The position numbers and the translations under genes were made by a program. Source: JAWPMV01 sp039819665 (GTDB taxonomy: Bacteria; Bacteroidota; Bacteroidia; J057). Taken from it: 64,000 bases of DNA. The notes beneath the pieces were generated by a model. It did not search any database. It was given only the letters and a program-made list of their open reading frames with translations, and had not been told where the DNA came from. Position 1 is the stretch's first letter, and the number at the start of each line of letters is the position of its first letter. Below, one piece after another: positions 1 to 9,346 of this stretch. The stretch spans positions 1-64,000 of the forward strand of contig JBCBRM010000033.1 in assembly GCA_039819665.1 (NCBI GenBank), in the 5' to 3' direction.

Positions 1-304
1 CTACTGTTCCTTCGCCTTCTGGCTGGAATTCATATTTGGTATCAGACGGTACAGGACCGCTTTTTGATTGAAATCTTAAGGTTTTTTCCGGTTCGAATTC
101 AATTACTTCGCTGCTGGTTTCGATTTTTCTTCCTAAGAAGAATATTTTTGTGAATAACTCTGAACCCACTGCCATCTTCCCCTCGCTGACATGCTTTGTC
201 TCTTTATATATGCCGTTAAATTGTTTGTGACTCCGATAATTGCTCAGGAATTTCCATACCTGTTTGATGGGAGACTTGATAAAAACGCTTTCTTCAAACT
301 TCAT
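1..304 (-). CDS. SRPBCC-family protein, 3' end cut by window
   Basis: The first 101 codons of a leftward gene are present; its end lies outside the window. The start is ATG at 304. The protein opens with MKFEESVFIKSPIKQVWKFL, the usual first beta strand and helix of SRPBCC/polyketide-cyclase-like proteins, and continues with alternating strands including a ...GSELFTKIFFLGRKI... segment. There is no signal peptide, so it should be cytoplasmic. Members bind hydrophobic ligands in a deep pocket; the ligand cannot be told from sequence. The methyltransferase that follows on the same strand starts 800 bp upstream, so joint transcription is possible but not shown. Confidence 0.7.
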   Translation of the reverse strand, partial: MKFEESVFIKSPIKQVWKFLSNYRSHKQFNGIYKETKHVSEGKMAVGSELFTKIFFLGRKIETSSEVIEFEPEKTLRFQSKSGPVPSDTKYEFQPEGEGTV

Positions 305-384
305 ACACTACTCGTATTTCAATTAAGAACTTAGGGATGTACTGTGTCCCAATGTATTATATACTCCTTTTTTATGCAAAGGGT

Positions 385-1116
385 TTATAATTCAGCAGAT
401 ATTCGTGCCAAATACTCAAAATGCGGCCCTTCGTGGAGAATTTCACAGCTTAGTCCCTGGAGTTTACAATGTCTGATTAGACGGGGGTAATCCAGGTATA
501 ACCAGGAGAATTTTTCACTTACTGAGGCACCGAATACCATTTGGTACTCAATAAGGCCGTAATATATATCATTTGGCGGGGATATCTCCAAATCATTGTA
601 CAAATATTTTATATCTGACGAATCTAAAAGAATTTGACCGCCCTGATTTAACATTTTTTTCGCCTGATCCAGAAAAGCATTCAAGCCCTTTAAATTTCCG
701 ACCAGCCCGACTCCATTCATCATCAAAAGGATCGTATCAAATCGCCCATGGGTATATTCCCATATACTTGCATGAGCCACTTGTTTGAGTCCTCTCGCCT
801 TCATGATCTCTACAGCTCCAGGAGAAATATCAATGGCCGTCGTATCCTCTCCCCTATTTTGTAGCTCCAGGCTATGACTCCCGGCTCCCGCTCCTACATC
901 CAGTATTCGACCTCTACACAAATCAATCGCTTTTTGCTCCCAGGGAGGCATTTGCGAATAACTTCTAAACAGATATCCGGTAGGAATATTGTCATCGACC
1001 GCAATATCCGAATATACTTTTACCGTAGCTTGTAAATCTCCCTTGAAATAGGCCCACATGGCTTCACCAAATGGATCTTTTTTCTTTTCTGTAATGAGAG
1101 TTGTACGGTAATTCAT
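385..1116 (-). CDS. Class I SAM-dependent methyltransferase
   Basis: A 243-residue cytoplasmic protein. Motif I (ILDVGAGAGSHSLEL, about residues 71-85) and the following acidic strand end (TTAIDISPGAVEIM) are the SAM-binding site of Rossmann-fold methyltransferases; a later QGGQILLDSSD strand matches the post-motif region. The substrate is unknown; the general look is of the small-molecule Methyltransf_25/11 group. Its ATG overlaps the stop of the upstream VWA gene by four bases (ATGA), so the two are very likely translationally coupled in one operon. There is no clear reason in the sequence why a methyltransferase is paired with a secreted VWA protein. Confidence 0.8.
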   Translation of the reverse strand: MNYRTTLITEKKKDPFGEAMWAYFKGDLQATVKVYSDIAVDDNIPTGYLFRSYSQMPPWEQKAIDLCRGRILDVGAGAGSHSLELQNRGEDTTAIDISPGAVEIMKARGLKQVAHASIWEYTHGRFDTILLMMNGVGLVGNLKGLNAFLDQAKKMLNQGGQILLDSSDIKYLYNDLEISPPNDIYYGLIEYQMVFGASVSEKFSWLYLDYPRLIRHCKLQGLSCEILHEGPHFEYLARISAEL

Positions 1117-2474
1117 CTTAGGGTCAAAGGATGTACCTGCTGGATAAGTTGCAGCAGATGCTGGGCAGGATTCTTTCTGCCCAGGGCAAGATAATGCCCT
1201 TTTCCTATACCCGTCAATTTTCTTAAGCGATTCCTTACTTCTGCTTCATTGCTGCCCGCATACATGATACTAAGGCTTACGCCTACATAGCTTTGTGCCT
1301 CGATCAGTTTCGGGAGCTTTTCTGGATCTATCTTAAATCCTCCATCACTGAGAAGGATGATACGTGTTGGCCGGTCTTTCCGAAAATTATTTCTGGCGAT
1401 TTGATAGGCCGTTTCAAAAGAACTGTAGGGACGAGTTTTTCCCCCAACCTGTATTTTTTCCAGTGCTTGCGCAATGGCTGTTTTTTGTTTTGGAGAATAA
1501 TTGGAAAGAATCTGTTGGGACTCATCGGCAAAGGTGAGTACGCTGATTCTGTCTTCCGGATTGAGATAAGGAAGTACTTCTAATAAAGATCGCTTAATTA
1601 AGGGTAATTTTTCTGTCTTATTCATCGATCCTGAAACATCCATAAGAAAAATCAAGTCCTGCGGTTCTTTTTTCGGACTTAAACTAATCTGAGAGATCTG
1701 GATAGGGCGGAATTCAGGTCCTAGCTTAATTTGTAGGGTGAGCTTCCACTCTTTTGATTTACTCCACTCATTAAAAACTTCCACCCACAAATTGAATACC
1801 TTCAGCACTTTTTCATTATAGGATTCTTCTTTATCTATCCGGTTTAGCAATAGCTGACGAAAATCTTTACTAAAGCTTGCTGTAGCCTTTGTATCCTGAA
1901 GTTTAATGTTTCTAAGCTTCCTTTTAAATAAGGTGATTTCCTTTTCCTGCTCATATCGATACGCAAGTACCAATTTACGTGCAATCTGGATCGCCTCTTC
2001 ATGAATTTTAAGACTAGCTGGTGCAAGACTATTGCTATAGCTGCCCATATTGAGGCTATGATATAGTTCCTGACCGAGTATGTTCAAATCATGGAAATAG
2101 AGTGAAGCTTTCTGTAAATCCCGGGTATCAATCTCTTCCTGTAGTTGAATCTCTTTTAGTTTCAAAACAAGTGAATGTGATGCGATTACCTTCGCCGCAA
2201 ATTCCTTATTAACCTGAGAAGAAGGATTGGCCTTCCATTTTTTAAAACTTTGGAGGTAGGAATACCTTTTAGAAACAAACTTATTCTCAGCTGTTTTGGC
2301 AGGCATCCCTAACCCCAGAAGGTTGTGCGCTTCTAGTTTTTCCTGTATACTAAAAAGTGCCTCCGCCTGATCATTTAGATAGTTGATGCTGAATTCATCT
2401 CCCTGGGCCCAAACTGGTAAGGGTAAGAAAGGCAGAAGAAGGAATAGACGGTATATATGCCTGTACATGAGCAT
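1113..2474 (-). CDS. Secreted von Willebrand factor A (VWA) domain protein
   Basis: A 453-residue protein with an N-terminal signal peptide (hydrophobic run to about residue 23, ending PVWAQ). Residues about 25-260 are mostly helical with no recognised domain. A VWA domain fills about residues 275-430: strand plus MIDAS motif DVSGSM (DxSxS), a Thr-containing loop at LTFADES and an acidic LLSDGG loop, so the metal site looks complete. Such domains bind protein partners through a divalent metal. It is periplasmic or surface exposed. ATG at 2474 is used; a second ATG lies two codons in. The next gene overlaps by four bases. Confidence 0.8.
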   Translation of the reverse strand: MLMYRHIYRLFLLLPFLPLPVWAQGDEFSINYLNDQAEALFSIQEKLEAHNLLGLGMPAKTAENKFVSKRYSYLQSFKKWKANPSSQVNKEFAAKVIASHSLVLKLKEIQLQEEIDTRDLQKASLYFHDLNILGQELYHSLNMGSYSNSLAPASLKIHEEAIQIARKLVLAYRYEQEKEITLFKRKLRNIKLQDTKATASFSKDFRQLLLNRIDKEESYNEKVLKVFNLWVEVFNEWSKSKEWKLTLQIKLGPEFRPIQISQISLSPKKEPQDLIFLMDVSGSMNKTEKLPLIKRSLLEVLPYLNPEDRISVLTFADESQQILSNYSPKQKTAIAQALEKIQVGGKTRPYSSFETAYQIARNNFRKDRPTRIILLSDGGFKIDPEKLPKLIEAQSYVGVSLSIMYAGSNEAEVRNRLRKLTGIGKGHYLALGRKNPAQHLLQLIQQVHPLTLR

Positions 2475-2650
2475 TTAATTTTTTTATGAGAGGCATCTTA
2501 TTTGTTGGATTAAATATAGGGGTATCCATGAAATAGTAAATTGCAATAATTTATAAATTTTAACATGTCGTAATATTTTCTGCAACTTAATTCAAATCTC
2601 TCAGCTAATTTTTCTGCTAAACTATCTCTGGCTGCATTCGTTTATTTGTG

Positions 2651-2658
2651 TAACTTTG
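2651..2658 (+). promoter_or_regulatory. TAnnTTTG promoter element upstream of gmk
   Basis: TAACTTTG matches the Bacteroidota sigma-A -7 element TAnnTTTG. It sits only three bases before the gmk ATG at 2662, so the transcript should have almost no leader. Confidence 0.55.
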
Positions 2659-2661
2659 CAC

Positions 2662-3252
2662 ATGGAACATCAAAATCGTCCCGTATTTATCATTTCTGCC
2701 CCCAGCGGTTCTGGAAAAACGACCATGGTAAAGCAATTGATGGAACGCTTTGATTGCTTTGGCTTTTCTGTATCTGCTACTACCCGAAACCCTCGAGGAG
2801 AGGAAAAGGACGGAATACACTACCATTTTTTAACACAGGAAGAATTTGAAATACAGATCAAGGAAGATGCATTCCTTGAATGGGAAGAGGTTTATCCTGG
2901 AAGATTTTATGGTACCCTAAAGTCTGAAGTAGATAGGATTTGCCAAATGGGCCGTTTTCCACTTTTTGATGTGGACGTGATTGGTGGATTAAATATCAAA
3001 CGACAGTTTGGGGATCGGGCTTGTGCGATTTTTATTCAGGCTCCCAGCCTTGAGGTGCTTGGACAACGCTTAAGAGGGCGCGGGACTGATAATGAAGAGG
3101 CTATTTTAGAAAGAATCTCTAAGGCAGTAGAGGAAATTGAGTACGCTGATCAGTTTGATTATGTAATTGTCAATGATATATTGGAAGAATCCACTGCCAA
3201 ACTTATCTCTATCGTTGATCAGAAGATCAGCTCCTTTCAATCCCAGTTCTAG
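2662..3252 (+). CDS. gmk: Guanylate kinase
   Basis: 196 residues. It phosphorylates GMP to GDP with ATP in the cytoplasm, feeding GTP synthesis. The P-loop SAPSGSGKTT lies at about residues 12-21, followed by the GMP-binding segment with SATTRNPRGEE and ...GIHYHFLTQEEF, and the conserved EWEEVYPGRFYGT segment; length is normal for the family. A TTG two codons upstream is in frame, but it lies inside the promoter-like TAACTTTG and ATG at 2662 is the sensible start. nadD begins six bases after the stop, so gmk and nadD form an operon. Confidence 0.95.
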   Translation: MEHQNRPVFIISAPSGSGKTTMVKQLMERFDCFGFSVSATTRNPRGEEKDGIHYHFLTQEEFEIQIKEDAFLEWEEVYPGRFYGTLKSEVDRICQMGRFPLFDVDVIGGLNIKRQFGDRACAIFIQAPSLEVLGQRLRGRGTDNEEAILERISKAVEEIEYADQFDYVIVNDILEESTAKLISIVDQKISSFQSQF

Positions 3253-3258
3253 AAACAC

Positions 3259-3831
3259 ATGAAAGTAGGACTATTCTTTGGTTCTTTTAATCCAATACAT
3301 CAGGGACATCTCATCCTTGCGGAAACTGCTTTGAGCAAAACAGAACTCGAAGAAGTCTGGTTTATCATTTCCCCCCAAAATCCCTTTAAGCAAAAGAAGA
3401 ACCTCCTCTCTGAATACGAACGTCTAAAAATGGTTGAACTTGCGGTAGATGATCACGATCGTATCCGTGCGTCAAATATTGAATTTTTTCTCCCAAAACC
3501 TTCATATACAATAGATACCCTTACGCACCTGGCCGACAAATATCGCCAACACGAATTCTCCCTTATCATGGGGCAGGATAATCTTCAGTACCTGCATAAG
3601 TGGAAAAACTATGAGGCGATCCTGAAGTATTATAAAATCTATGTCTATCCTCGAGTAGAAGCTGAACCAGGTCCTTTGGATGATCATGCACATGTTGAAC
3701 TCTTCGAGGCTCCTTTGCTCAATATTTCCGCAACCTACATTCGCAAACAATTAAAGGATAGTCTTTCCATTCGCTATCTGGTTCCGGAGGCTGTTAGAGA
3801 ATATATCGAGCGGGGAAATCTCTATGCCTAG
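3259..3831 (+). CDS. nadD: Nicotinate-nucleotide adenylyltransferase
   Basis: 190 residues. It transfers AMP from ATP to nicotinate mononucleotide, the late step of NAD synthesis. The nucleotidyltransferase signature GSFNPIHQGHL (GxFxPxHxGH) lies at about residues 8-18 and the C-terminal ISATYIRKQL (ISxTxxR) motif near residue 157, both complete. The gene sits six bases after gmk and the two are presumably co-transcribed. ATG at 3259 gives an N terminus that begins directly with the first strand of the fold, as is normal for NadD. Confidence 0.95.
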   Translation: MKVGLFFGSFNPIHQGHLILAETALSKTELEEVWFIISPQNPFKQKKNLLSEYERLKMVELAVDDHDRIRASNIEFFLPKPSYTIDTLTHLADKYRQHEFSLIMGQDNLQYLHKWKNYEAILKYYKIYVYPRVEAEPGPLDDHAHVELFEAPLLNISATYIRKQLKDSLSIRYLVPEAVREYIERGNLYA

Positions 3832-3907
3832 CTCTGATTATTTCCAACTATTTGACTAAATAACTGTCTTTAAAATACCGTATATTCATAGGAATATTAT
3901 TAGAACC

Positions 3908-4384
3908 ATGATGTTTCGTATATTTTTCGTACTGATCTTTGCTGTTGCATTGACTGCCGGTGCCTGGCTATTCTGGTATTTCTGGGAAGCCAATCGTTTT
4001 CGCCAGTCCGTAAATAAATTATTGGCTCAGCTAGATCTCAAGTACACTGATTTTGTAAAAAAGAGAATTACACTCAGTATACTGGAGGATAAGGACTCGA
4101 AGGAGGAGTTTTCACGGATTAGTTTGGAAGCAGAACGTATCCTGAAACCGGATGTGGAAGCTCTTTATGCTACCCTCAACTCTGCTCCTTTGATTGCTGG
4201 TAGCCTCAAGTATCATTCTCCCTATTTTGCAGCTATTATTGCCCTGATCGAATCAAGAGGTGGTAAGTACAAACAAGAAGGAGAATTGTACTCAAAACAT
4301 GAACTTTACCAGGCCCTCAAAGATGCCATTGATGCAGATTTGGCTAAAAGAGAACTGGATTATAAAGTAGGAAATACCTTGTAG
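3908..4384 (+). CDS. Small membrane-anchored protein of unknown function
   Basis: 158 residues. One N-terminal hydrophobic segment (about residues 3-25, FRIFFVLIFAVALTAGAWLFWYF) is followed by a charged, mainly helical domain. There is no cleavage-site pattern, so it is probably an inner-membrane protein with its body in the periplasm, or a retained signal anchor. I recognise no family. Two ATGs in a row (3908, 3911) are both possible starts. A strong intrinsic terminator follows directly at 4407, so the transcript that may begin with gmk ends here. Confidence 0.55.
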   Translation: MMFRIFFVLIFAVALTAGAWLFWYFWEANRFRQSVNKLLAQLDLKYTDFVKKRITLSILEDKDSKEEFSRISLEAERILKPDVEALYATLNSAPLIAGSLKYHSPYFAAIIALIESRGGKYKQEGELYSKHELYQALKDAIDADLAKRELDYKVGNTL

Positions 4385-4406
4385 ATCGTAGATTGCGATC
4401 CAACCT

Positions 4407-4447
4407 AACGCTGCCCGGAATTGGCATCCAGGCAGCGTTTTTGTTTT
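4407..4447 (+). terminator. Intrinsic terminator
   Basis: Nine-base perfect stem AACGCTGCC / GGCAGCGTT around a 15-base loop, followed by TTTGTTTT. It closes the gmk-nadD-membrane protein unit. Confidence 0.8.
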
Positions 4448-4501
4448 GCTCGGGTTTTTCAGCTGAAATATCCCTAAATTCGGCCTACTCCTGGCAAAAC
4501 A

Positions 4502-6001
4502 ATGAAACTAAAAGCACTTGACAGAAATTCAATCATCCTCATACTTCTGGGGATTTGCCTTTTTGTCTATACCTGCTTGCGTGCAGCTAAACTTTCTATG
4601 ACTCACGATGAAAGCAGTACCTTCATCAATAGTATAGATATCAATCTCTGGGCCTGTTTTTTTTCTTCTGAGTGTTGGGGAACAGCCAATATCCATTGGC
4701 TCAATAGTTTCCTCATGCAGATCAGCGTAGGGCTATTTGGAACCGATGAGTTTTTCATTCGCTTACCCAATCTTCTAGCCCACCTACTCTACCTGACTTA
4801 TAGCATTCTATTGCTCCGCGCCTTTTCCGGGAGAATATGGCTGATGCTAGGAGGTTTTATGATCTTTAATGCCAATCCCTATTTATTGGAATTTTTTGCG
4901 CTGGCGAGAGGTTATGGAATGGGCTGCGGCTTTGTTATGATGAGTGTTTATCATCTTTATGCCTACCTGGATCAAAAGAAGGGTCGTCAACTAGGCCTGA
5001 GTTTTATCGGATCAATCCTCGCTGTTTTAAGCAATTTCACTTTCCTCAATTTTTTCGCGGTTCATCTTGCCTTTTTAGGAGGACTTTCTATTCTGGCCTT
5101 ATTGAAATGGGATGAAAAGATTCCTTTATTGGGAGGAAAATCTTTAGGACCCAAGGCCTGGTTGCCGTTGGCACTGGGAGCAGCTAGTTCTGTATTTTTG
5201 GTAATCATTCTCTACTATCCTATCAAGTTTCTCAGACGTTTGGGTGAATTTCAATACGGCATTGATTCGCTTTGGGTGAGTTATAAAGGGCTTGTCGAAG
5301 ATAGTAATATGGGACAAAAGCTATTAGGACCGAAAAGTATAGAAATTCTCATGTGGTTTTTCGGTCTGCTCTTTCTGGCATCTCTGCTATATGGGTTGAG
5401 TAGGATAAGGAAAAAAGGCTTTGGCCCTACCAGAATCTTCTACTTTGCCAGTTGTGGTCTGGCACTTTTATTCATTTTAGCTCTACTTACCCAATACTGG
5501 CTTTTTGATACCAAATTTCTCGTTCATCGGACCGCTCTGATTATTATACCGATAGCTGCTTTCCCTATTTATATGTTTCTGGAGGAAGTGATAAAATCCC
5601 GGGTTAGTATTGCTTTGGGGATTTCCTTATTACTAGCAGCTTATTCGGTTTACCATTTCAGTCAGGTCGCTAATTTGGGAGGTACACGAGAATGGTACTA
5701 TGATGCTGAAACCCGAAATATGATTGATTTGATGATGGAGAAAGAAGTGCCAGGTGAAAAAATAAAGTTGGGCGTCTATTGGATCTATCATCCGACTTCG
5801 GCATTTTATCAGCAGGTCAGAGATCTGGATTTCATCGAAACCATTCCTTATGAAAAGCAATTGCGTAGCGACTCCTTATATGACTATTATTTTGTCGAAC
5901 CCGGTCAAGGGGAACAAATAAATCCTGTCTATAAATTGGAGCAGAAAGTTGGCTGGGTAGGAGCTTTGTACAAAAGGCAGGATGTCAATCCATCGGACTG
6001 A
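4502..6001 (+). CDS. GT-C type membrane glycosyltransferase (GT39/ArnT-like)
   Basis: 499 residues with about ten to twelve hydrophobic segments. The first periplasmic loop holds THDESS (about residues 37-42), the acidic pair that GT39/PMT/ArnT-type enzymes place right after the first membrane helix for sugar transfer from a polyprenyl-phosphate donor. The C-terminal roughly 90 residues are soluble and periplasmic. Acceptor and sugar are unknown. Its last 17 bases overlap the 3' end of the convergent GT-C gene at 5985-7823. The first of three membrane glycosyltransferases in a row. Confidence 0.7.
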   Translation: MKLKALDRNSIILILLGICLFVYTCLRAAKLSMTHDESSTFINSIDINLWACFFSSECWGTANIHWLNSFLMQISVGLFGTDEFFIRLPNLLAHLLYLTYSILLLRAFSGRIWLMLGGFMIFNANPYLLEFFALARGYGMGCGFVMMSVYHLYAYLDQKKGRQLGLSFIGSILAVLSNFTFLNFFAVHLAFLGGLSILALLKWDEKIPLLGGKSLGPKAWLPLALGAASSVFLVIILYYPIKFLRRLGEFQYGIDSLWVSYKGLVEDSNMGQKLLGPKSIEILMWFFGLLFLASLLYGLSRIRKKGFGPTRIFYFASCGLALLFILALLTQYWLFDTKFLVHRTALIIIPIAAFPIYMFLEEVIKSRVSIALGISLLLAAYSVYHFSQVANLGGTREWYYDAETRNMIDLMMEKEVPGEKIKLGVYWIYHPTSAFYQQVRDLDFIETIPYEKQLRSDSLYDYYFVEPGQGEQINPVYKLEQKVGWVGALYKRQDVNPSD

Positions 6002-7823
6002 TTACTTCGATTTTCAGATTATCGAAAAAGGCTTCGGTATCTGATTCTGCATTCCAGAAATATACTTTCACTTCATCAGTAGACTTCCAGTTGCGGGGAA
6101 ACTTCATTTCATAATGGAAATCATGCCAGCGCCAGGCATCTGTGGTTCTTTGGAGTCGCGCTGAAGTCGCTCGGTAGACCTTTCCTTCCCGAATAAATTG
6201 AGTAACCATCTGGGTTTGGGCCCAGACATTCCATTGCATCTGGACATAGAAGCCTCGACAACTCACCCGGATCCAGCTATCTTCCTTATCGGTAAGTTGA
6301 GACAAAGGAGCAATGAAGGACTGGGAATACTGATTTTCCTTATTCATCAAAAGCGCTCTCCCTCCTTCAAAGCCATGGCGATCCGTAGTCAGATTGAGGG
6401 TGTCATTTTCAAAATCATTGAAAAAGACCTCTTTGATCTCCATTCTATCTGTATCATCCAGCTCATGCCTGACATCCAGAAAGATTTTATCCGCTTTTTT
6501 GGGATGAGTATTACCAAAAATTTTCCAATAATAAGCCTTAGTCATATACTCCGCTTCCCAAATTCCGGCTCGAGTATGTGCTTGCCAGGTCATAATGGCA
6601 TTTAGATCAATACAGAGGATTACAAAGACAGCCACCAAAATTTGGTAGATACGATTTTTACTTTCTAACAGGTATTGGATAAGGTAGGCCAAAGGAATCG
6701 CCAGGAGTGTGTAAGACTGAATCAAAGGCCTTGCTCCGAAACTTCCCCCATACCACCAGATGTCCCAGGCGAAAATGATGTAAAGGTTGAGCAAAGTAAA
6801 AGTCAGTATCGGCCAGAAGAGTTTCTTATCTGACTTAAATAGGGGAAGAAATCCTATCAGAGATAAGATCATAACAGGCGTATAGGCAAACCAGCCTTTA
6901 CGGTAGCTAAACAAGCCGTCAAAAATATGATGTCCCCATAGCCAGGTAAATCCTTGATCTTCATAGGAATAATAAAGCAGATTTCCAGAATAAATTTTCC
7001 AGTAAATCAATTGCCAGGAACCCATAAAGGTGACTGCTGTACCCAGAATAAGTAGCTGGGTTTTATTTTCCCTTATCAATTCCCATTTTGCCCGCAAACT
7101 CTCTTTATCCATTATCCCCCACAATAAAGGAATGAGCATAATGATAATCTCGGTAGGTCTGGTCAGAGCAGCCAATCCTACTAGAAGTCCAATCCCCAAA
7201 GCCTTTTTCCAGGAAGGATTTTCATGCCAGGAGATGGTCAAATAAAGGATAGCTGCAAAAATAGTAAAGAGGGCATTGTGGGTCATGGCTCCATCGAAAG
7301 AGACATAGTTGAGGTAATTTGTGCCCATAGCGATGATAAGGAGGCTGATCGCCGTACTCAGATCGCCTACATAGCGCAAGAGAACCGTTCTAAGGATCGA
7401 TAAGCCCAATAACGCATAAAGTATGCATCCAAACCAGATCGCGAACTGGTAAGGCCGAGAGAAGCCATCAGCTGGATAGTCGCTGGCTAAAGCATACACA
7501 TGTCCCGCAAAGAAGAAGGGTGAATAAATCACCGACATCCCCATAGGATATTTCATCACATAATTCCCATTGGGCTGTTTTACCGCTGCGTGAAAGTCTG
7601 CTGCAGGATGATAAGTATCAAATACCTCCTCTATGAAACCCAATCCTCCCAGATCATCATAAATAAAATAGGATGGCAAGTAAAGGTAATAGCCAAATAC
7701 ATCCCAACTCAGTGTAGCCTCGGTAGCTGGATTTTCATAGCGAGGATAGAAAGTTCCTATCCTGATGAAAAGATATGCGAGAAGGATCAGGAGACCCAGA
7801 GAGATGTAATTCCTATTCTTCAT
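5985..7823 (-). CDS. GT-C type membrane glycosyltransferase with C-terminal soluble domain
   Basis: 612 residues. About eleven to twelve membrane helices fill residues 10-430; the first periplasmic loop carries SWDVFGYYLYLPSYF, with an Asp in the place where GT-C enzymes keep a catalytic acid. From about residue 440 the protein is soluble and strand-rich, possibly a carbohydrate-binding-like sandwich (inference). It should act at the outer face of the inner membrane, using a lipid-linked sugar. The gene is convergent with the preceding GT-C gene (17-base overlap at the 3' ends) and divergent from the next one. Confidence 0.65.
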   Translation of the reverse strand: MKNRNYISLGLLILLAYLFIRIGTFYPRYENPATEATLSWDVFGYYLYLPSYFIYDDLGGLGFIEEVFDTYHPAADFHAAVKQPNGNYVMKYPMGMSVIYSPFFFAGHVYALASDYPADGFSRPYQFAIWFGCILYALLGLSILRTVLLRYVGDLSTAISLLIIAMGTNYLNYVSFDGAMTHNALFTIFAAILYLTISWHENPSWKKALGIGLLVGLAALTRPTEIIIMLIPLLWGIMDKESLRAKWELIRENKTQLLILGTAVTFMGSWQLIYWKIYSGNLLYYSYEDQGFTWLWGHHIFDGLFSYRKGWFAYTPVMILSLIGFLPLFKSDKKLFWPILTFTLLNLYIIFAWDIWWYGGSFGARPLIQSYTLLAIPLAYLIQYLLESKNRIYQILVAVFVILCIDLNAIMTWQAHTRAGIWEAEYMTKAYYWKIFGNTHPKKADKIFLDVRHELDDTDRMEIKEVFFNDFENDTLNLTTDRHGFEGGRALLMNKENQYSQSFIAPLSQLTDKEDSWIRVSCRGFYVQMQWNVWAQTQMVTQFIREGKVYRATSARLQRTTDAWRWHDFHYEMKFPRNWKSTDEVKVYFWNAESDTEAFFDNLKIEVISPMD

Positions 7824-7933
7824 GCTTTGTATGGCAAGATTTATCTAATACGGGACAAATGCAAATGCCAAATTTGTATTAGCTTCGCGTTCGTACTTCC
7901 TAAATATGGAAGTAAAGAAATCATCGGCTATTT

Positions 7934-9328
7934 ATGGACCTGAGACATCCATTCATTTTCCAGGGAGAGAAAAAAGTGGAATGGGTAGGAGCTTTGTTGA
8001 TTCTGCTTTCAGCTGCTTTGTATTATGTCCTACTTTATCACATCCCCAGAGAAAATTTTTATCCATTCATAGGAATATATGCAGCTCTTTTTGGTTTCTA
8101 TATATACTATGTCTATCCGCTGTGGAAATCGGAGGGAAGTGCTGCGAATGTCAATTTTTCGCAAAATGTGATTGGATATATTTTGGGCGCCGCTATTCTC
8201 TTTCGATTAATCGCTACTATCGCTCTTCCTCCTTTCTCGGATGATTATTTTCGCTTTATCTGGGATGGGAAATTGATTGTGGAAGGAATCAGTCCTTTCC
8301 TTCAGCTTCCCGTTGACTATGCCAAAGATCCGGTTTTCATGCGGCAGATAGGCATAGGAGAAGAATTGCTGGCAGGCATGAATTCCCCCGAATACTTCAC
8401 GATTTATCCTCCGGTACTGCAAGCGATATTTGCTTTAGGGGCTGCTATGTCACCAGATAATATCTATGGAGCGGTTTTGGTAATGAAGCTTTTCGTGTTT
8501 GTAGCTGAGGTGGGTAGTCTCTTATTGATTCGGCGGATTTTGAAAAAACTGGAATTGCCAGAAGTAAACCTGATTTACTATGCCCTCAATCCTTTGGTTA
8601 TTGTCGAGTTATGTGGCAATCTCCATTTTGAAGCGTTGATGATTTTCTACCTCCTTTCAGCCTGGTACCTTTTATTACAGGATGAATGGTGGAAATCGGC
8701 TTTGGCATTTGCTATGGCTGTTTGTAGTAAATTACTTCCATTAATGTTACTTCCTTTCTTATTGAGGAGATTGGGCTGGGGAAAAACCATTGCTTATGGA
8801 GCGATTGTGGGACTAATGACTTTATTCCTCTTTTTTCCCATCCTTGGCCTGGACACTTTTGCCAATCTCAGGGAATCAGTCAAACTGTATTTTTATAGCT
8901 TTGAATTTAATGCAAGTATCTGGTATATCGTCCGAGAAATTGGCTATCAAATAGAAGGCTACAATATTATTAAACTGGCAGGGGATTATTTTTCTCGAGT
9001 AGCGGCAGTTTTAATTCTCATTCTTGCTTTTACAGAGAAGAAGCCCGTTTGGAGGGGATTGGGGAAATCATGGCTTTGGGCCTTTATGATTTATTTCGCC
9101 TTTGCTACCATTGTACATCCCTGGTATATCACAACGCTTTTGGCACTTAGCCTTTTTTCTGTTTATAGATTTCCCCTTATTTGGACAATCTTTCTTCCCC
9201 TAACCTATTATACCTATCGAACAGATGCCTATGAGGAAAACCTTTGGCTCCTCGCGATCGAATACTTAGTGGTTTTTGTCTATATGTTTTACGAGATTAA
9301 ACAAAAGGCTAAGCAAAGCAGTTTTTAA
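7934..9328 (+). CDS. GT-C type membrane glycosyltransferase (GT87/mannosyltransferase-like)
   Basis: 464 residues with about eleven to twelve hydrophobic helices. The loop PPFSDDYFRFIWDG (about residues 95-108) followed by GISPF resembles the acidic first loop of GT87/DUF2029-type and related polyprenyl-phosphate-mannose-dependent mannosyltransferases. A second conserved-looking region FTIYPPVLQ lies near residue 155. It is an integral inner-membrane enzyme; the acceptor is unknown. It is divergent from the GT-C gene at 5985-7823 across 110 bp, which must hold both promoters. The LON-domain gene starts 18 bp downstream, so read-through is likely. Confidence 0.65.
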   Translation: MDLRHPFIFQGEKKVEWVGALLILLSAALYYVLLYHIPRENFYPFIGIYAALFGFYIYYVYPLWKSEGSAANVNFSQNVIGYILGAAILFRLIATIALPPFSDDYFRFIWDGKLIVEGISPFLQLPVDYAKDPVFMRQIGIGEELLAGMNSPEYFTIYPPVLQAIFALGAAMSPDNIYGAVLVMKLFVFVAEVGSLLLIRRILKKLELPEVNLIYYALNPLVIVELCGNLHFEALMIFYLLSAWYLLLQDEWWKSALAFAMAVCSKLLPLMLLPFLLRRLGWGKTIAYGAIVGLMTLFLFFPILGLDTFANLRESVKLYFYSFEFNASIWYIVREIGYQIEGYNIIKLAGDYFSRVAAVLILILAFTEKKPVWRGLGKSWLWAFMIYFAFATIVHPWYITTLLALSLFSVYRFPLIWTIFLPLTYYTYRTDAYEENLWLLAIEYLVVFVYMFYEIKQKAKQSSF

Positions 9329-9346
9329 AGGGCTTAGGCTAAATAT

